64,000 bases of DNA from Ipomoea triloba (GCF_003576645.1 NC_044916.1:4480145-4544144); one strand, 5' to 3'; counted from the first letter of the stretch, positions 24,266-37,661 are shown. Notes: generated by a model not told the origin, from the letters alone. Translations and numbers: made by a program.

Positions 24266-26462
24266 ATGTGCAAACTACTATATTTACAATTGTAACTCAA
24301 AAATAAACTTTTGAAATTATAAAAGTAAACAACAAAAAACTTTAAATGTGCAAAATATGATTAGTAAGGTGCAAAATATAATTAGTAATCAAAAGTGCAA
24401 CGCAAACCTTCTAAAAGTGCATAATATAATCACTATAAATACACAAATTTGCATGTCCGCACCTAATCACAAGTTCTTGTTTGATCCGTTACCTATATTT
24501 GTCTGTAAAAATAATAATAATGATAGTAACAACAACAACAATAATCCAAGACAAATTAGACATTACAAATATTGGTAAGATTTAATCCCTACACTTTAAG
24601 ACGGCTAAACAAGCAAATAATTATGGCTATCCATTAGTAATTGTCTAACATTATCATCATACTAATAAACTAATTATTAAATCCATCTTAATATATAAAA
24701 CTATATATGTACTAATGTACTAAGGGGCCCTTTATTTCACTCATTAATACTCAAAGCAATGATCTAGATATTTGTTTAATTTCCTAAACCATTGTTTAAT
24801 TGGTTGATAATTAGAGGCGGCTATCATGCATGGAAACTGGCTTCTTTGTGTACGTAATATAATAATGATCAATCTAAGTATAATTACTATAAGATAGAAA
24901 CAATTCCAGTCGAGTTGATATGTTTGTTGATATAGTAATACTAAAGTTTTATGTTTGAGTTCTTATAATAACAATTTATTGACTTTCTTGATTTGAGTCC
25001 TTATGTGCAATTCAATATTAACAGAATAACAGTTAGACTTTTCAGTAAATCAAAGTAATTAATATAAGACATATAATTACCAACAAGTTTGGAAAGTTAC
25101 AGATACATAACATAAGAAATTAAAAATTTGGAGATATGCTTAGGTAGCTGTCGGACTCTTAGTTTGACAATGACAGAAATTATACACAGAAAAATAATAA
25201 AATTTATGGTCTACATCACTAATTTACACCCTGGTTTCAAACCACTTACACAACACATTTACTTGTAAGCGGTACGGTGTCTAAAAAGTTATAGGAAAGT
25301 GTTTTTTGCAGATTTTTTATTTAAATCATAATTACTGGTAACATCTCACTGATAAGAATTATAGAGTATAACTTAACAATATTATGCTTTTTATAGATAA
25401 AATATTTTTTTAAAAATTCGTGATTTAAATTATTTTTTATCTATAAAAAATGAACATTTCAAAATTTCTCACCATCGTCTAATAAACAAAAGAAATTTTA
25501 ATTAAAATTTTTAAAAAATTCTAAAGAGAAATTAATAAAAGATGAGTTTGTTTAATCAAAGAATATTAGATAAAATGAGACAGAAATAATATATTTTATT
25601 TTCGACACTCCACTTCATCCCTAGTTCCTTTAAATGTTTAAATAAAATCGTAATTTGTAATGAGTTTCACCATCTTATATATCTATTAACTACTTAAAAA
25701 TGACCATGCTTTACTACCAACTAATCAAATGAAGCCACATCAATATTAATTATAAAACTTTCTTAGTAGTAGCATTAATCAAACTCTCGAAGTCATTATA
25801 TAATAATATCAATTATTGATATTCATGTATTCAACTTCGCATTATATGTGTATATAACTATATATATATATCCCCTTTTTCTAAATTAAAGCTTCAATTT
25901 TTACTTGAATTTCACTATCCGATCCGTTATATTTTATGAGATTGATCGAGTGCTGTTACATTTATTATAGTAGAAAGTCATTGGAACACTTTTATCTAGT
26001 TTATATATATCCATTATTTCTAAATACATACGTAGAAGGTCATGTACGTAGTTCAAACCACTAATAATAAGATATATATATAGTTACCCATTTTAATTAA
26101 TGTGATTTTGTAGTTCAAACCATGAATAACTATCATAATCAATCCAGTAACAACAATTGAAATGCTCTAATTAAGATAATAAATAAGTTTAAGTCATTTT
26201 AACTGTCTAAAATACACAAGTAATAAAACTTGTCACAATAGACGATGCATGTAATATGTAATCTAACATATCTTCTAGCAACGACTATTGCCATAAACAT
26301 TATGTTTACTGTCTCACCACATGATATAACACCTTATCCAACAACTTATACCAGTTGTAACTTGTTTATTAACATTTTATACATTGAAGTCCCTTATATA
26401 TACATGTAAATAACCGACGCTTAACCTCACAACGCCAATTAAGTACACGTGTGCTAAGAAAC
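24266..26462. other. Intergenic AT-rich region, no gene seen
   Basis: No reading frame with recognisable similarity. Consists of AT-rich sequence with short AAC/AAT repeats (about 24510-24545). Confidence 0.6.
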
Positions 26463-27001
26463 GAGCAAATAGCAATTTTGGTCCCACGACTATTAGCAAA
26501 ATGACAATTTTAGTCCACATGTTTAATTTCTACCAATTTTGTTTCCACGACTATTCTTTTAGTACTAATTTTGATCCCACGACTATTGTTATAGTGCCAA
26601 AATTCGTGGCATTGGTCACCCATCCGTTTAAAATATGCCGAAATTTCAAATTTTTAAAGGTTTTTTTTGTCCTTTTTAACTCAATATCTCAATTTGAGCA
26701 TGAATAAAGAGATTTAAGCCCTAAGGTCGATCACAATTCACAATTCTTCTCCTCAAATTAAGGTAAAATGAGGAGGAAAACTGCAAATTTTGATTGATCT
26801 TAGGACTTAAATCCATTATTCATGTTCAAATTGAGATATTAAGTTGAAAATGACGAAAATACCCTTAAATATTTTAGATTTTTTTTCACGTTTTAAACGG
26901 ATGGGTGACCAATATGATGAGTGAAAATTGGTACTAAAATAATAATCGTGGGACTAAAATTGGTAGAAATTAAACATGTGGACCAAAATTGGTATTTGCT
27001 C
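26463..27001. mobile_element. Foldback element with 7 bp target duplication AAGAAAC
   Basis: The ends GAGCAAATAGCAATTTTGG and GAGCAAATACCAATTTTGG are inverted copies. The arms continue inward (TTTAATTTCTACCAATTTT and its reverse; GGGTGACCAAT and its reverse). AAGAAAC occurs directly outside both ends (26456-26462 and 27002-27008). It is 539 bp and non-coding. Confidence 0.75.
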
Positions 27002-27008
27002 AAGAAAC

Positions 27009-30000
27009 CTAGCTTTCTCTAACAACATTTAGAGTGCAATTTAAAAAAAAATAAAAAATATTTAGGTGATCTCAACTTTGCCGGGCTAATCCTACATTTA
27101 CCGTGCAAATTAGCCTACTAGTCAAACCTTAATCTTCAACACTTTCTATCATCCTGAGCTTGATAATGCGACCTGAGCTTTTTTTTCCATTCATGTTTTC
27201 AGTGGGATATCAAGTTAGGCGATGAACCAATCCTTTCCCGTGTGAGTAATCCCCGCCTTATGACCCTAACTGGCAAAGGACCACAAGGAATTGAATTGAA
27301 GGAAGTAAATCAGTCAAGGTTATCTATAACTGACTGACTCAAATCAAAGGGACAAGGATTCAAACTCGTGACCTTGTGGTTACAAGCGTGAATTTCTTGT
27401 CATCTTGACTGGGATTACCTCCAATTTACCGTGCAAATTTATTTGGATGGATGGAGGAAGAGTGCCCAAATATAATATACTTATGTTGATACTTATTAAT
27501 GGAATGATAACAAGCAATGAATTATCCAAATCTCCAATAATTAATGTCAAAGAAGTAGGAATGCGAGGTGGGTTTGTAGAGATAGTGATGACAGCCAATT
27601 CAAAAGAGTCCAAAGCATTTGGAACGGTCGGTCCCTACTTTAATTTGCGTGAAAATGTGAACTTCTTTTGAGAAAGATTCCTTTCGTTTCAAAGCTTTAG
27701 AAAGGTTTAATAATAGTAATAAGAAAGGATGATTATGTTAGTGGAGGAACAAGAAGCCAGCATTAATGGATTCCGCCATGATGATAAGCATTGCTGGGTT
27801 TGATTGGGACTTCTTGGGTGCTCTTATAGAAAAATTATAATTGCAAGTTAATATTTATTTTTAATTTATTGAATAATATTTATTATTATGTATTAACAGT
27901 TTATTTCTAGATAATATATTAACAAATTTAAATATATTAAAAATAAATATTTAATATATTAAAAACGAAACGTTTATATAGCAGTTCACTTTTTAAAATA
28001 ATTTGCTCTCATATATCCAAGATGGCTATTGATACAAGAGATTCTATTATTATCTTTAAAGTGGTAGTGAATATTCTTGAATCTTTTATATTTTAATACG
28101 ACTTCTTGATGTCTCCTTGTTTGATTGTGACCTTGACATTAGATTGCTTTTTATAATGATGTGATTTATTATGAAATAAATGCATTGCATGTACATGAAA
28201 CTACCTTGTGCTCAGATGACATGTGGTGACTCTCTTATGTTTTAGTGAAGGTGATAGTGACTCTTTGTGGTTCAACAGGTCTTTGTGCTTCAACATGTTG
28301 AAAAAGTATAGATAAACATGAACAGATACTACAATGTAATAGAGTCAGTAGCATTGCCTAGGACACTACAGGTGCACCCTTGTAGTGTCTCTCTAGGTTT
28401 TTAACATTATTAATAGGCTCCAAAAAAAAAACTATAATTGCAAGAAAAATACTACTGACTCTGTTACCCAGAGTCCAGTTTATATTCATAACTACAACTA
28501 CTTTCTCAATCTCCACCGAGCCACTTCATGCCATTAGAACACAAGGTTATTGACCCCACACAAGTTTTTTAATATGCAAAAACTATGAAAAAAAATCGCT
28601 AGTGTGGTTGTTCTCAGTAGGCAAAGGCTAGCCGACTTAAATCAAGAGTGTAAATAAATTGCTCTTACGGGGAGTTGAACTTGAAAGTTTATGGTTACCA
28701 AGCTAACTGTCTTATCAACTTTGTTACAATTGCCAATAAATATGATTGTTTTCTTTAATAAATAACTCTGAAATAAATTTTTGATTTTTTTTTTAACTTT
28801 AGTGTTGAACTATCAAACTTAAATTTTTTAAAATAAATACTTTAAAAAATGCAAGCCAACTTAATTTACAAATAAATAATGATTTATTTGTTATTTGGCC
28901 TACCCGTATTGTCCACTACCCTTTAGTCGAGATTAGAGTTGTAACAGTTTTCATCTATATATTATTATTGTTGCATTTAAATTCTAGCCTATGATTATTG
29001 GACTATCATCTACTTACTTTATCACCACCTATATCTACTTATCTTAACATCAATGTATCACTACTATTATTCATACGAGCTATATGTTCACCACTATGAC
29101 TATATTTCATATTTTATGTTTTTTACTCTAGATATAAACATCAGTGTGTCACTACTATTATTTATCACCACCTATATCTACTTATTTTAACATCATTGTA
29201 TCACTACTATTATTCATACGATCTATATATTTTATAAATGACAATAGATAGACACTTTTCAATTTAATCATTTTCAAATTTGAATTAATTAGAATTTTAA
29301 AAGTACCCAAACATCTTTTCAAAAAAAAAAAGTACCCAAACATAAATGAGTATTACCCGTACTCATTCTAAACCGATTTAACACTATCCATATAGTACTC
29401 AAAATCACCTTAAAACTTATTTAATGCATGCACATACATATATTCTCGTACATTCACACAATTGAGTATCGGACATTAGATGTTCACAACTACCCGAACT
29501 CATTTCAAACTCGACTATAAAATATCCAAAACCATCATATTATGATTTAAGTAGCCAATATCATTTTACTCATTGTCATACGTGGATATTATTCATAGCA
29601 TCTGAATTTAAAACCTAAAATGTAACACTCAAAATTTTAAATATTTTAACCGGCCAACGCACATTAATATCATATTTCACGAACCTTAACAAAAGAAAAA
29701 ATCGAGTCTCTGTTCATAGTTACTTTCTCAACCTACTGAAGCACAAACTAAAGCTCAAACCCACTTCCATCATCCATATGGAAGTGTTAATCGAGACACC
29801 GGATGCCACTAGACCAGAAGGTCTTGGCAACTAACTTTGTATTTCTTCATTTAAAAAATAATATGAAAAATATATGCCGACAAACACGTTTAGATATGCA
29901 TGGCCAGCCGCAGAAATTATTGTTTCATTTCCTTTTTGAAATTCTGTTCCGATAGTTCATAATCAGATATTTAATTACTTCAATGTTGCGTCATATGTTT

Positions 30001-31320
30001 GAATATATTTTCTCAAGATATTGAAGTATAAAAAGCAAGAGACGATATCCTAACTAAGATTTGAACATGTAACATCTCATTTAAAAGAGCCACTTATATA
30101 ACTTGATCACAAAATTTTTAATGAAAAAGTATTGATAAAAATTAAACTTGTACTCTGTAACTTTTAAGTATGAAAAACATATTTCACTCCCTCACTAATT
30201 CATTTCAAATTGTTGTTAAATATTAAATATATGTTAATTTTACGTGCGGTTCACCCTAATGCCTCGTTTTCCGAGTGACGTTTATGAAAGGCCATCTTTC
30301 AATCATGCATATATATATACTCCGTTATTGCTACTAATTAAAAATTCAAAGAAAAAAAAACAAGGAGAAAATATCACGTCACTTTGTCGTCAGGGAAGCA
30401 TAGAATGAAATTGATATTGTATCGTTTATTGCATGCAATCAGTAATCTACAGGCATACAATTAATATTAAATTATCCATTATTGGATATAAATTTAAAAA
30501 ATTAATGCTTGTCACCACCCGATCTCTAATTATAATACTACCTATATTCGATCAAGTTCGAATCATTCATTTTGTGATGGAAAAATGATGACCACACATT
30601 AGTGATAATAACTTGAGAAAAAAAAAAAGAAATTTAATTAAATTGCATAATTTTAAACAATTCAAATACCTAATTACACTTCTTGACTTAGATGACACAA
30701 ATACATTTTTATGTGTAGTTTAGTGACTAATTTAAACCATTATTTTTTCGTCAAATTAGTAGTATTGTACTATCAAACATAACCATAAATTCGCAATCAC
30801 TGCTTGAATGTATGCACTGAATATGCAGCTTGTAAGACGGTATCAATCAAAAGTATGTTGGTATGTAAAATTGCATTCGAAATTTTCTAATATAAGAATT
30901 ATATTTCACTCATCACTCAGCTACTCTTTCCAAACATATTCTCTGATAGATGTTTGATTATTCATTTGTGGGATTATTTGTCGAATTTCAATTCGATCAT
31001 TCACATTTATTCACTCGAAACAACTGCAAAAAAGTGCAAGAATAAATGGTCTCTATAAAAGACTGTGACTATACTATAATAATATTCCCCACCACCAAAA
31101 TTTGATACAATAATTAAATATACACAATAAATCAATAATCATTGTACCTTTCGATCAGCCGTCATCCATATATGCTAAATAGTCAACTGATTTAATTGAT
31201 TCTGTACTTTCCCAGTTGGATCATTCAACAAGCTACATAGGATTCAAGAATTCAAGAATTGCTTGTCTTTGTCTATCTAGCTAGCAACATATACCACCAT
31301 GCAATTATCCCTTTTGGTTT
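27009..31320. other. Intergenic region with scattered SINE-like and duplicated segments, no gene seen
   Basis: GGATTCAAACTCGTGACC at about 27356 and related words near 28670 and 30047 resemble reversed tRNA B-box regions of old SINEs, but without tails or clear ends. A segment of about 65 bp (CACCACCTATATCTACTTAT onward) is repeated near 29024 and 29165. The small frame at 27405-27671 matches nothing I know. Confidence 0.5.
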
Positions 31321-31325
31321 TTGCC

Positions 31326-31332
31326 TATAAAT
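31326..31332 (+). promoter_or_regulatory. TATA box of the cysteine protease gene
   Basis: TATAAAT, 68 bp before the start codon, gives a leader of roughly 40 bp, a usual plant arrangement. Confidence 0.65.
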
Positions 31333-31399
31333 CCCCCTTCCATGCACGCACCATTTACCACAAAACCTAAATTCATTTCAATATTCAATTCCAACTTTC

Positions 31400-33155
31400 A
31401 TGGCACCCAAACTCCTTTGCTACTTGCTCTTCATGCTCTTGGGAGCTTGGAGCTCTTGGCCCGCGGCTTCCTCTCGTGTAATCGCCGACGACGAGCAGTC
31501 AATGAGGGCTCGACATGAGCTCTGGATGGCCCGCCACGGAAAAGTTTACAGTGATGCTGGTGAAAAAGACCAGCGATTTAAAATATTTAATGAGAACCTG
31601 AAACGCATCGAGACGTTTAATGCCCGAGGTGATAAGGGGTACAGACTTGGAGTTAATAAGTTTGCAGACTTAACTAACGACGAGTTCCGTATGGCACATA
31701 CCGGTGGTTATAAGAGGGTGCAAACCAAAGCCACGTCGACCTCTTCAAGGGGAAAACATTTTAGGTACGAGAATGTGACGGCGGTGGGCACTGTGTTGGA
31801 CTGGAGGAAGAAAGGTGCCGTGACGCCTGTCAAGGATCAACGCGACTGTGGTACGATATCAATTTCAGTTGTCTTGTGTTGTTTATTTCGTGTACGTACA
31901 TACTTTTATAGCTACATAACAATTTATAAGTTCCTTTTCAAATAAAAAAAAAAAACAATTTATAAGTTAATTCACGTTTCTAAAGTGGAGAAAATAATCC
32001 TACCATTTTTTGACTTGTCGTACTTTGATTCCTCTGCATGTCGGGCTATCATCACTAAAGTTGATTAATGAATATACTGAGATGGTGTTTGGTTGGGACT
32101 TTCACCCCCTATTATGAGTTTTTGATACTATATTTGTTTGTCTACTTTTGTTATCTTATTATTAGAATTAAATCTTTTGTAATTACAAAACTAAATATTA
32201 TTTTATTCATTTACTTTTGAATAATTATAACTATGGTCCACAGAGCACCAATCATTACTGCTTGTGTGGACTATGATTGTGGATCATACTATCAAATAAT
32301 GTATATTCAATATACAAATAATGTACTTTTAGCATATTAAAATATAGTACATTATATTCAAAAAAAGTATATTATTTGAGTACATAAAGTACATTATTTT
32401 GTATAATGCACATTCAGTACACGAATAATGTATTTTTAATATATTAAATGTACTTTTTGTTATTGATCCGGCACTATGTGGACTGTGTTCCATATTGCCA
32501 CACATGATTATGGTCCACCATATAATAATTGTTGTTGTAATTTGTGGGTTATTATATAGGTTGTTGCTGGGCATTTTCGGCGGTGGCAGCGGTGGAGGGC
32601 CTGACCCAGATAAAAACTGGCAAGCTGGTGTCTCTGTCGGAGCAAGAGCTCGTGGACTGCGACGTCGCCGGCGAAGACATGGGCTGCGAAGGAGGCCTGA
32701 TGGAGAACGCCTTCGGTTTCATCATCCACAACAAAGGCCTCACCACCGAGACCAACTACCCCTACACCGCCCAGGACGGCGTCTGCAGCGCCAAGAAAGC
32801 GGCCGTCGCCGCCGCCGCCAAGATCTCCGGCTACGAGAAAGTCCCGGCCGACGACGAGAAGGCGCTTTTGCAGGCCGTCGCGAGCCAGCCGGTGTCCGTG
32901 GCCATCAACGGCGCCGCATTCGACTTCCAGTTCTACCAGGAAGGTGTCTTCGACGGGGACTGCCAACCCTACCTCAACCACGCCGTCACGGCGATTGGAT
33001 ATGGGACCGCCGGCGATGGATCCAAGTATTGGCTCATAAAGAATTCATGGGGTAACAGTTGGGGCGAAAGTGGATATATGAGAATTACAAGGGACTATGC
33101 TCAAAAAGAAGGGCTTTGTGGACTTGCTAGGGATGCTTCTTATCCCTTTCTCTAA
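31400..33155 (+). CDS. Papain-like cysteine protease (C1A, SAG39/SAG12-like)
   Basis: Secreted or vacuolar endopeptidase made as a pre-pro-enzyme. Two exons (31400-31850 and 32560-33155) join in frame to 348 residues, the normal size. Residues 1-25 form a hydrophobic signal peptide. The I29 inhibitor prodomain carries an ERFNIN-like helix (about 33-65) and LGVNKFADLTNDEFR. The mature enzyme starts near LDWRKKGAVTPVKDQ. The active-site segment is QRDCGCCWAFSA with catalytic Cys153, and the usual QG before the first Cys is QR here. SLSEQELVDCDV, GCEGGLM and LNHAVTAIGYGT (catalytic His) follow, then NSWGNSWGESGYMRI (Asn). No granulin domain is present. The single 709 bp intron contains a TTATATCGTGGACC-family element. 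The 5' two-thirds of exon 2 is strikingly GC-rich relative to exon 1. Confidence 0.96.
32225..32528. mobile_element. Inverted-end element (TTATATCGTGGACC family) in the protease intron
   Basis: The left side has ATGGTCCACAGAGCACCA and the right side TGGTCCACCATATAATAA. The interior is tandem AAT-GTAC-TTTT words (for example AATGTACTTTTAGCATATTA). Its right end lies about 30 bp before the splice acceptor at 32558-32559. It is more diverged than the other copies. Confidence 0.5.
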
Positions 33156-34059
33156 AATAACCAAAACAGGAATTACTCAGTACACTCTATTCATATAGTC
33201 ACTACAATAGACAGGTCGATAATAGAAGAAAAAGAATTATGACAAATTAAGTGTATATATATGGTGGCCTGGGTGAAATATAGTTTGAAGTGTGTATATA
33301 ATTTTCTTAAGATTAAGCAAGATACTTTAGTTTTAGGATGAGCCAAATTAAAGTTTATAGATATGCATAAGGGCTAGCTAGTTATTAGGAAATTTGCTTG
33401 GCTTGATTTTTTGGAGGATTATATTGTCTCCAATCTGTCTGCCTGTATGTATGTATTGTCAATGTCATAAAGGGTATATAAATAAACAGGAGGAAAAGTA
33501 AAATGAATTGTAAAATCCTTGTGGTTTCATTTTGTGAATATATAAAAATAATTGTGAATATATTTTTGTTTCATCTTTTTTATTAATTTATTTCGACCTT
33601 GTTTTAAATTTTATAAATCTCCCATACCAGTCGACTTGGGATTCAATCATGTGACCTAGTTGAACTACGTACCATAGCTAACCGACTCAAATAAGGGAGT
33701 CAAATTTAAACCTTATGATTACATACCAAATGAATTCTCCAATCAACTCAGGTAGGTTGTTACGTTCCGTTTTATCCTTTTAATTTTAATTTCTCCTTCA
33801 GCATGCAAATTATATAATTTAGAGTGCATTAAAAATATACAAACTTATGTTTTTATTTCATCATACCCTAAAAATTAAACATGTTTTTTAATTTTCTGCC
33901 GCTAACAACATCTCAAAAGCCAACTTCTTACATATACACTTTGATAATAATACATATAACAATAGTGCATTATATCGTTCGTTGTCTTTAATCCTTAGGA
34001 TATGATGGATATTGTTATTTTGGACCAAAAGACCCACACATATTTTTAACATGAGTTGT
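33156..34059. other. Protease 3' region and intergenic DNA
   Basis: The 3' UTR probably reaches about 33490, where AATAAA-like words occur. A SINE-like reversed B-box region lies near 33630-33750. No further gene seen. Confidence 0.5.
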
Positions 34060-34949
34060 CACTGCTGGAAATTATGGTTTTTCCGATCTCATTTCAGACC
34101 ACTTAAAAATATGGTCGCAAAAAGTGACATTTTTCATTTTCCCGTGGGGTTATGGTGGTCGGAATTTCCGACCACTTTTACTAAGTAGTCGCAAATTCCG
34201 ACCACTTTTTACAAAATGGTCGGAAACGTTTCGGTAAATTCATTTATTTTAATTAAAGAATATTTCCAACCACCCTGGTGGTCGGAAATTCCGACCACCA
34301 AGTAAAGGTGATCGGAAATGTCTTCGACTGTTTAAATTGTTTAAACTGATCTTATTTTCCGCCCATCTTTGTGGTTGGTATTTCCGACCACTCTTAAAGG
34401 TGGTCGGAAATCATTTATTTATTTATTTATTTTTGAGTTCAGATTTTAACTTGCATTTCTTCAGCCGACCACCAAGTATGTTGACATGTTATGATGTTTA
34501 ATATAAACAACTAAATTAGCCTAGTGTAACAACCAATTCACTATTCTTGTTATGAAAATAAGACCGTGTCAACCTTTCCATGTAGATATATGAAATCATT
34601 TTCTAACTTCAACTGCTTAAAACATTTATTCTTGTTAGGACTCTACAATTCTAGTTCTATTGAGAATCATAATTCTATTTAGTTTCATAATCCCACGTAA
34701 TGTATTGTTATAAGGAATATACCGGGGCTTACCGACTCATGCATACCGACTCATGCATACTGAGCCCAAATTGGATCCAACTATATGTATATGGAGAATC
34801 ATTTTTCAATCGCTTCTGACATCTCGAGAGTACTCACCGGACCCGACCTGAAACTTAGGCTCATTATCAGCTTAGGGAAGATGAGGGAGCATGTTCCGTT
34901 CAGGTCTTCAACTCCTTACAACCTTTATATATATATGTGTGTGTGTGTG

Positions 34950-35290
34950 TGTGAGTGTTTGGCAAATGAATGTTAGTTGATAGCTAATAGAGTAGAATAC
35001 GATATATGGATCGAATACTCTTTATTAAGGATTAGGTCGGGTACACTACAAAATACACTAAGAGAATCCGGTCAACGTGACAGTGGGTCAGGGATGCAGG
35101 CTAGTCGTCGTAATAGACCGGGGAGTATAACCCGAGTATACAGGCCAAGGAATTATGCCTATCAATAGCTAATTAGTTTAGCTGATAGCTAATAGCTTAT
35201 TGTGTTACTTGATTTGACTAGCTGATTATATATTAGCTAGTTATAAAAATGCGTTTAGTAATTAACTGTTTACTATTAATTGGTTGCATG
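34950..35290. mobile_element. Possible MITE split by a short insertion
   Basis: GTGTTTGGCAAATGAATGTTAGTTGATAGCTAATAG on the left and ATAGCTAATTAG...AGCTGATAGCTAATAGC on the right look like the two halves of an inverted-repeat element. The unrelated segment 34995-35162 lies between them. Boundaries are uncertain. Confidence 0.3.
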
Positions 35291-35331
35291 TAAAATGACT
35301 AATAATGACTTTATTATTGTTGTTGTTATTA

Positions 35332-36357
35332 CTAGTATTTTCACCCGTGCGTTGCACGGAATGAATTTGTTATAATATTTTAAGAAATATTTGAATTGAT
35401 ATACAATTATATAAATTATAACATCAAATATGAGTATGAATAAGTGTATAAATGCAATTATAGTATGAGTCTTCCTTGCATGCAACAAATATCACAAAAA
35501 TTCAGTGTTCTAAAATAAGTGTATAAATGCAATAGGTAGATAATTTACATTATTGCATCATATTCATTAATTTAATTACTTGTCGGTTAGTTATTGCAAG
35601 ATCTTGAGGTACACTTATATTTTGATATTCAGTAAGTATAACTATATTAGATAAAAAATTTACATGGGAGTAATGGGATAATCAGTTGAGTAATTGTTGG
35701 TTGACCGTAGAGCGTTGTGTTGGAGGAAGAAGATGATATATAGTGAAGATGATATTGCCCTTCACTATATATCATCTTCTTCCTTCAACACGTTGATATT
35801 CTCTGGACAAATAACTGTTGGAAAAAAATTAGCATAAAATGGCATTTTTCTGGCAATATTGTGGTACAAATATATGTGGGGTCCACTTTCGATTTGGGTC
35901 GGGTCAAAGTGGATTCGTGTTCTTCGTAGTTAGACGAAAAGATTGATATATTGTACGCTCAAAACTGATAATGGGTGAATGAGAAATTGGTTCTCAAATT
36001 TGACCCATTTGAGTTAGAAAAATATAGAAAAAAACCTTTCAAGTAACTTTTGTCCCACATTGGTTTGAGAAGTGGTTTGCACCACTACTTATACAAGAAT
36101 TTTTCTAAGGCTTATTGAATTGTATAGCAAAGAGGCTCTCTCTCGCACGCAAGGGGGGAGGGGGTGCAAATGAAATCCCAAAATGAACTTAAAAATGCTT
36201 GACTCGTGCGCTGACACCTGTATACACGAATGTCGTTCAGAAAATTGGTTGGCCTTGCAGGTTGAATTATGCCAAATTTTTATATTTTGTACAATATTAA
36301 GCACCATACCATAATACAAGTTAAAACTGAGGATATTGTTTTTATTAATAGTATAGA
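35332..36357 (-). mobile_element. Non-autonomous Helitron (1.03 kb)
   Basis: On the minus strand it begins TCTATACTATTAATAAAAAC after a host A. It ends with the hairpin CCGTGCAACGCACGG followed by GTGAAAATACTAG and a host T. A TC start, a 3' hairpin about 10 bases before CTAG, and insertion between A and T with no target duplication are the defining Helitron features. There is no Rep/helicase coding. It lies inside the CACTA element. It contains GTCCCACAT (36052-36060) followed by a TATA-like word. Confidence 0.8.
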
Positions 36358-37520
36358 TTGCATTGCAGATAAATATATATACTNNNNNNNNNNNNNNNNN
36401 NNNNNNNNNNNNNNNNNNNNNNNNNNNNNNNNNNNNNNNNNNNNNNNNNNNNNNNNNNNNNNNNNNNNNNNNNNNNNNNNNNNNNNNNNNNNNNNNNNNN
36501 NNNNNNNNNNNNNNNNNNNNNNNNNNNNNNNNNNNNNNNNNNNNNNNNNNNNNNNNNNNNNNNNNNNNNNNNNNNNNNNNNNNNNNNNNNNNNNNNNNNN
36601 NNNNNNNNNNNNNNNNNNNNNNNNNNNNNNNNNNNNNNNNNNNNNNNNNNNNNNNNNNNNNNNNNNNNNNNNNNNNNNNNNNNNNNNNNNNNNNNNNNNN
36701 NNNNNNNNNNNNNNNNNNNNNNNNNNNNNNNNNNNNNNNNNNNNNNNNNNNNNNNNNNNNNNNNNNNNNNNNNNNNNNNNNNNNNNNNNNNNNNNNNNNN
36801 NNNNNNNNNNNNNNNATTATAGGTCTGTTTTGGGCGGGAAGTTAAAACTGAGGATATTGTTTTTATTAATAGTATAGATTGCATTGCAGATAAATATATA
36901 TACTTGAATTATTACCATTAGTAATTCTAGTCTAGAATTGTATTACTAATAGGAACGTAGAGAAGAATATATTTTATTAGGAATTCTATTTTAATTTAAA
37001 TTGTATTAGGGATAGGAACTGTACTACCATATTTTATAATATTACGCAAACCATAATATTATAGGTCTGTTTTGGGCGGGAAGTTAAAACTGAGGATATT
37101 GTTTTTATTAATAGTATAGATTGCAGAATATATTTTATTAGGAATTCTATATTAATTTACAATTGTATTAGGGATAGGAATTGTATTACCATATTTTATA
37201 ATATTACGCAAACCATAATATTATAGGTCTGTTTTGGGAGGGAAGTTAAAGCTGAGGATATTATTTTTTTAATAGTATAGATTGCATATATATATATACT
37301 GAATTATTACCATTAGTAATTCTAGTCTAGAATTGTATTACGAATAGGAACGTAGGAAGAATATATTTCATTAGGAATTTTATTTTAATTTACAATTGTA
37401 TTAGGGATAGGAACTGTATTACCATATTTTATAATATTACGCAAACTATAATATTATAGGTCTGTTTTGGGCGTGAAGTTAAAACTGAGGATATTGCTTT
37501 TATTAATAGTATAGATTATT
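36316..37520 (-). repeat. Tandem array of Helitron 5'-end segments, spanning an assembly gap
   Basis: The Helitron 5' end (GTATAGA on the plus strand) recurs at 36357, 36878, 37120, 37281 and 37515. Units measured between ATTATAGGTCTG words (36816, 37058, 37220, 37453) are 242, 162 and 233 bp; the short one lacks about 80 bp. The 64 bp just before the gap is repeated just after it, so the N run lies inside the array. Confidence 0.8.
36384..36815. other. Assembly gap (432 N)
   Basis: Run of N within the Helitron-end tandem array. Copy number there is probably unresolved. Confidence 0.95.
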
Positions 37521-37661
37521 ATTATTATTATTATTATTATTATTTTGTAAAGTTTAATATAATTTATTTTTTATAATAATAATAATACTCATCATCATAA
37601 ATTATTTTTTATTATGGACATATAAATTTTAAAATAATTTTATTTTAAAGTTGATATTGTT

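Noticed and set aside
32495..33055. Arg-rich frames on both strands over protease exon 2
   Set aside because: Alternative frames of the GC-rich exon; the papain-family frame is unambiguous.
36269..36884. Reading frames of about 160-200 codons across the gap
   Set aside because: Almost entirely N; no coding content.
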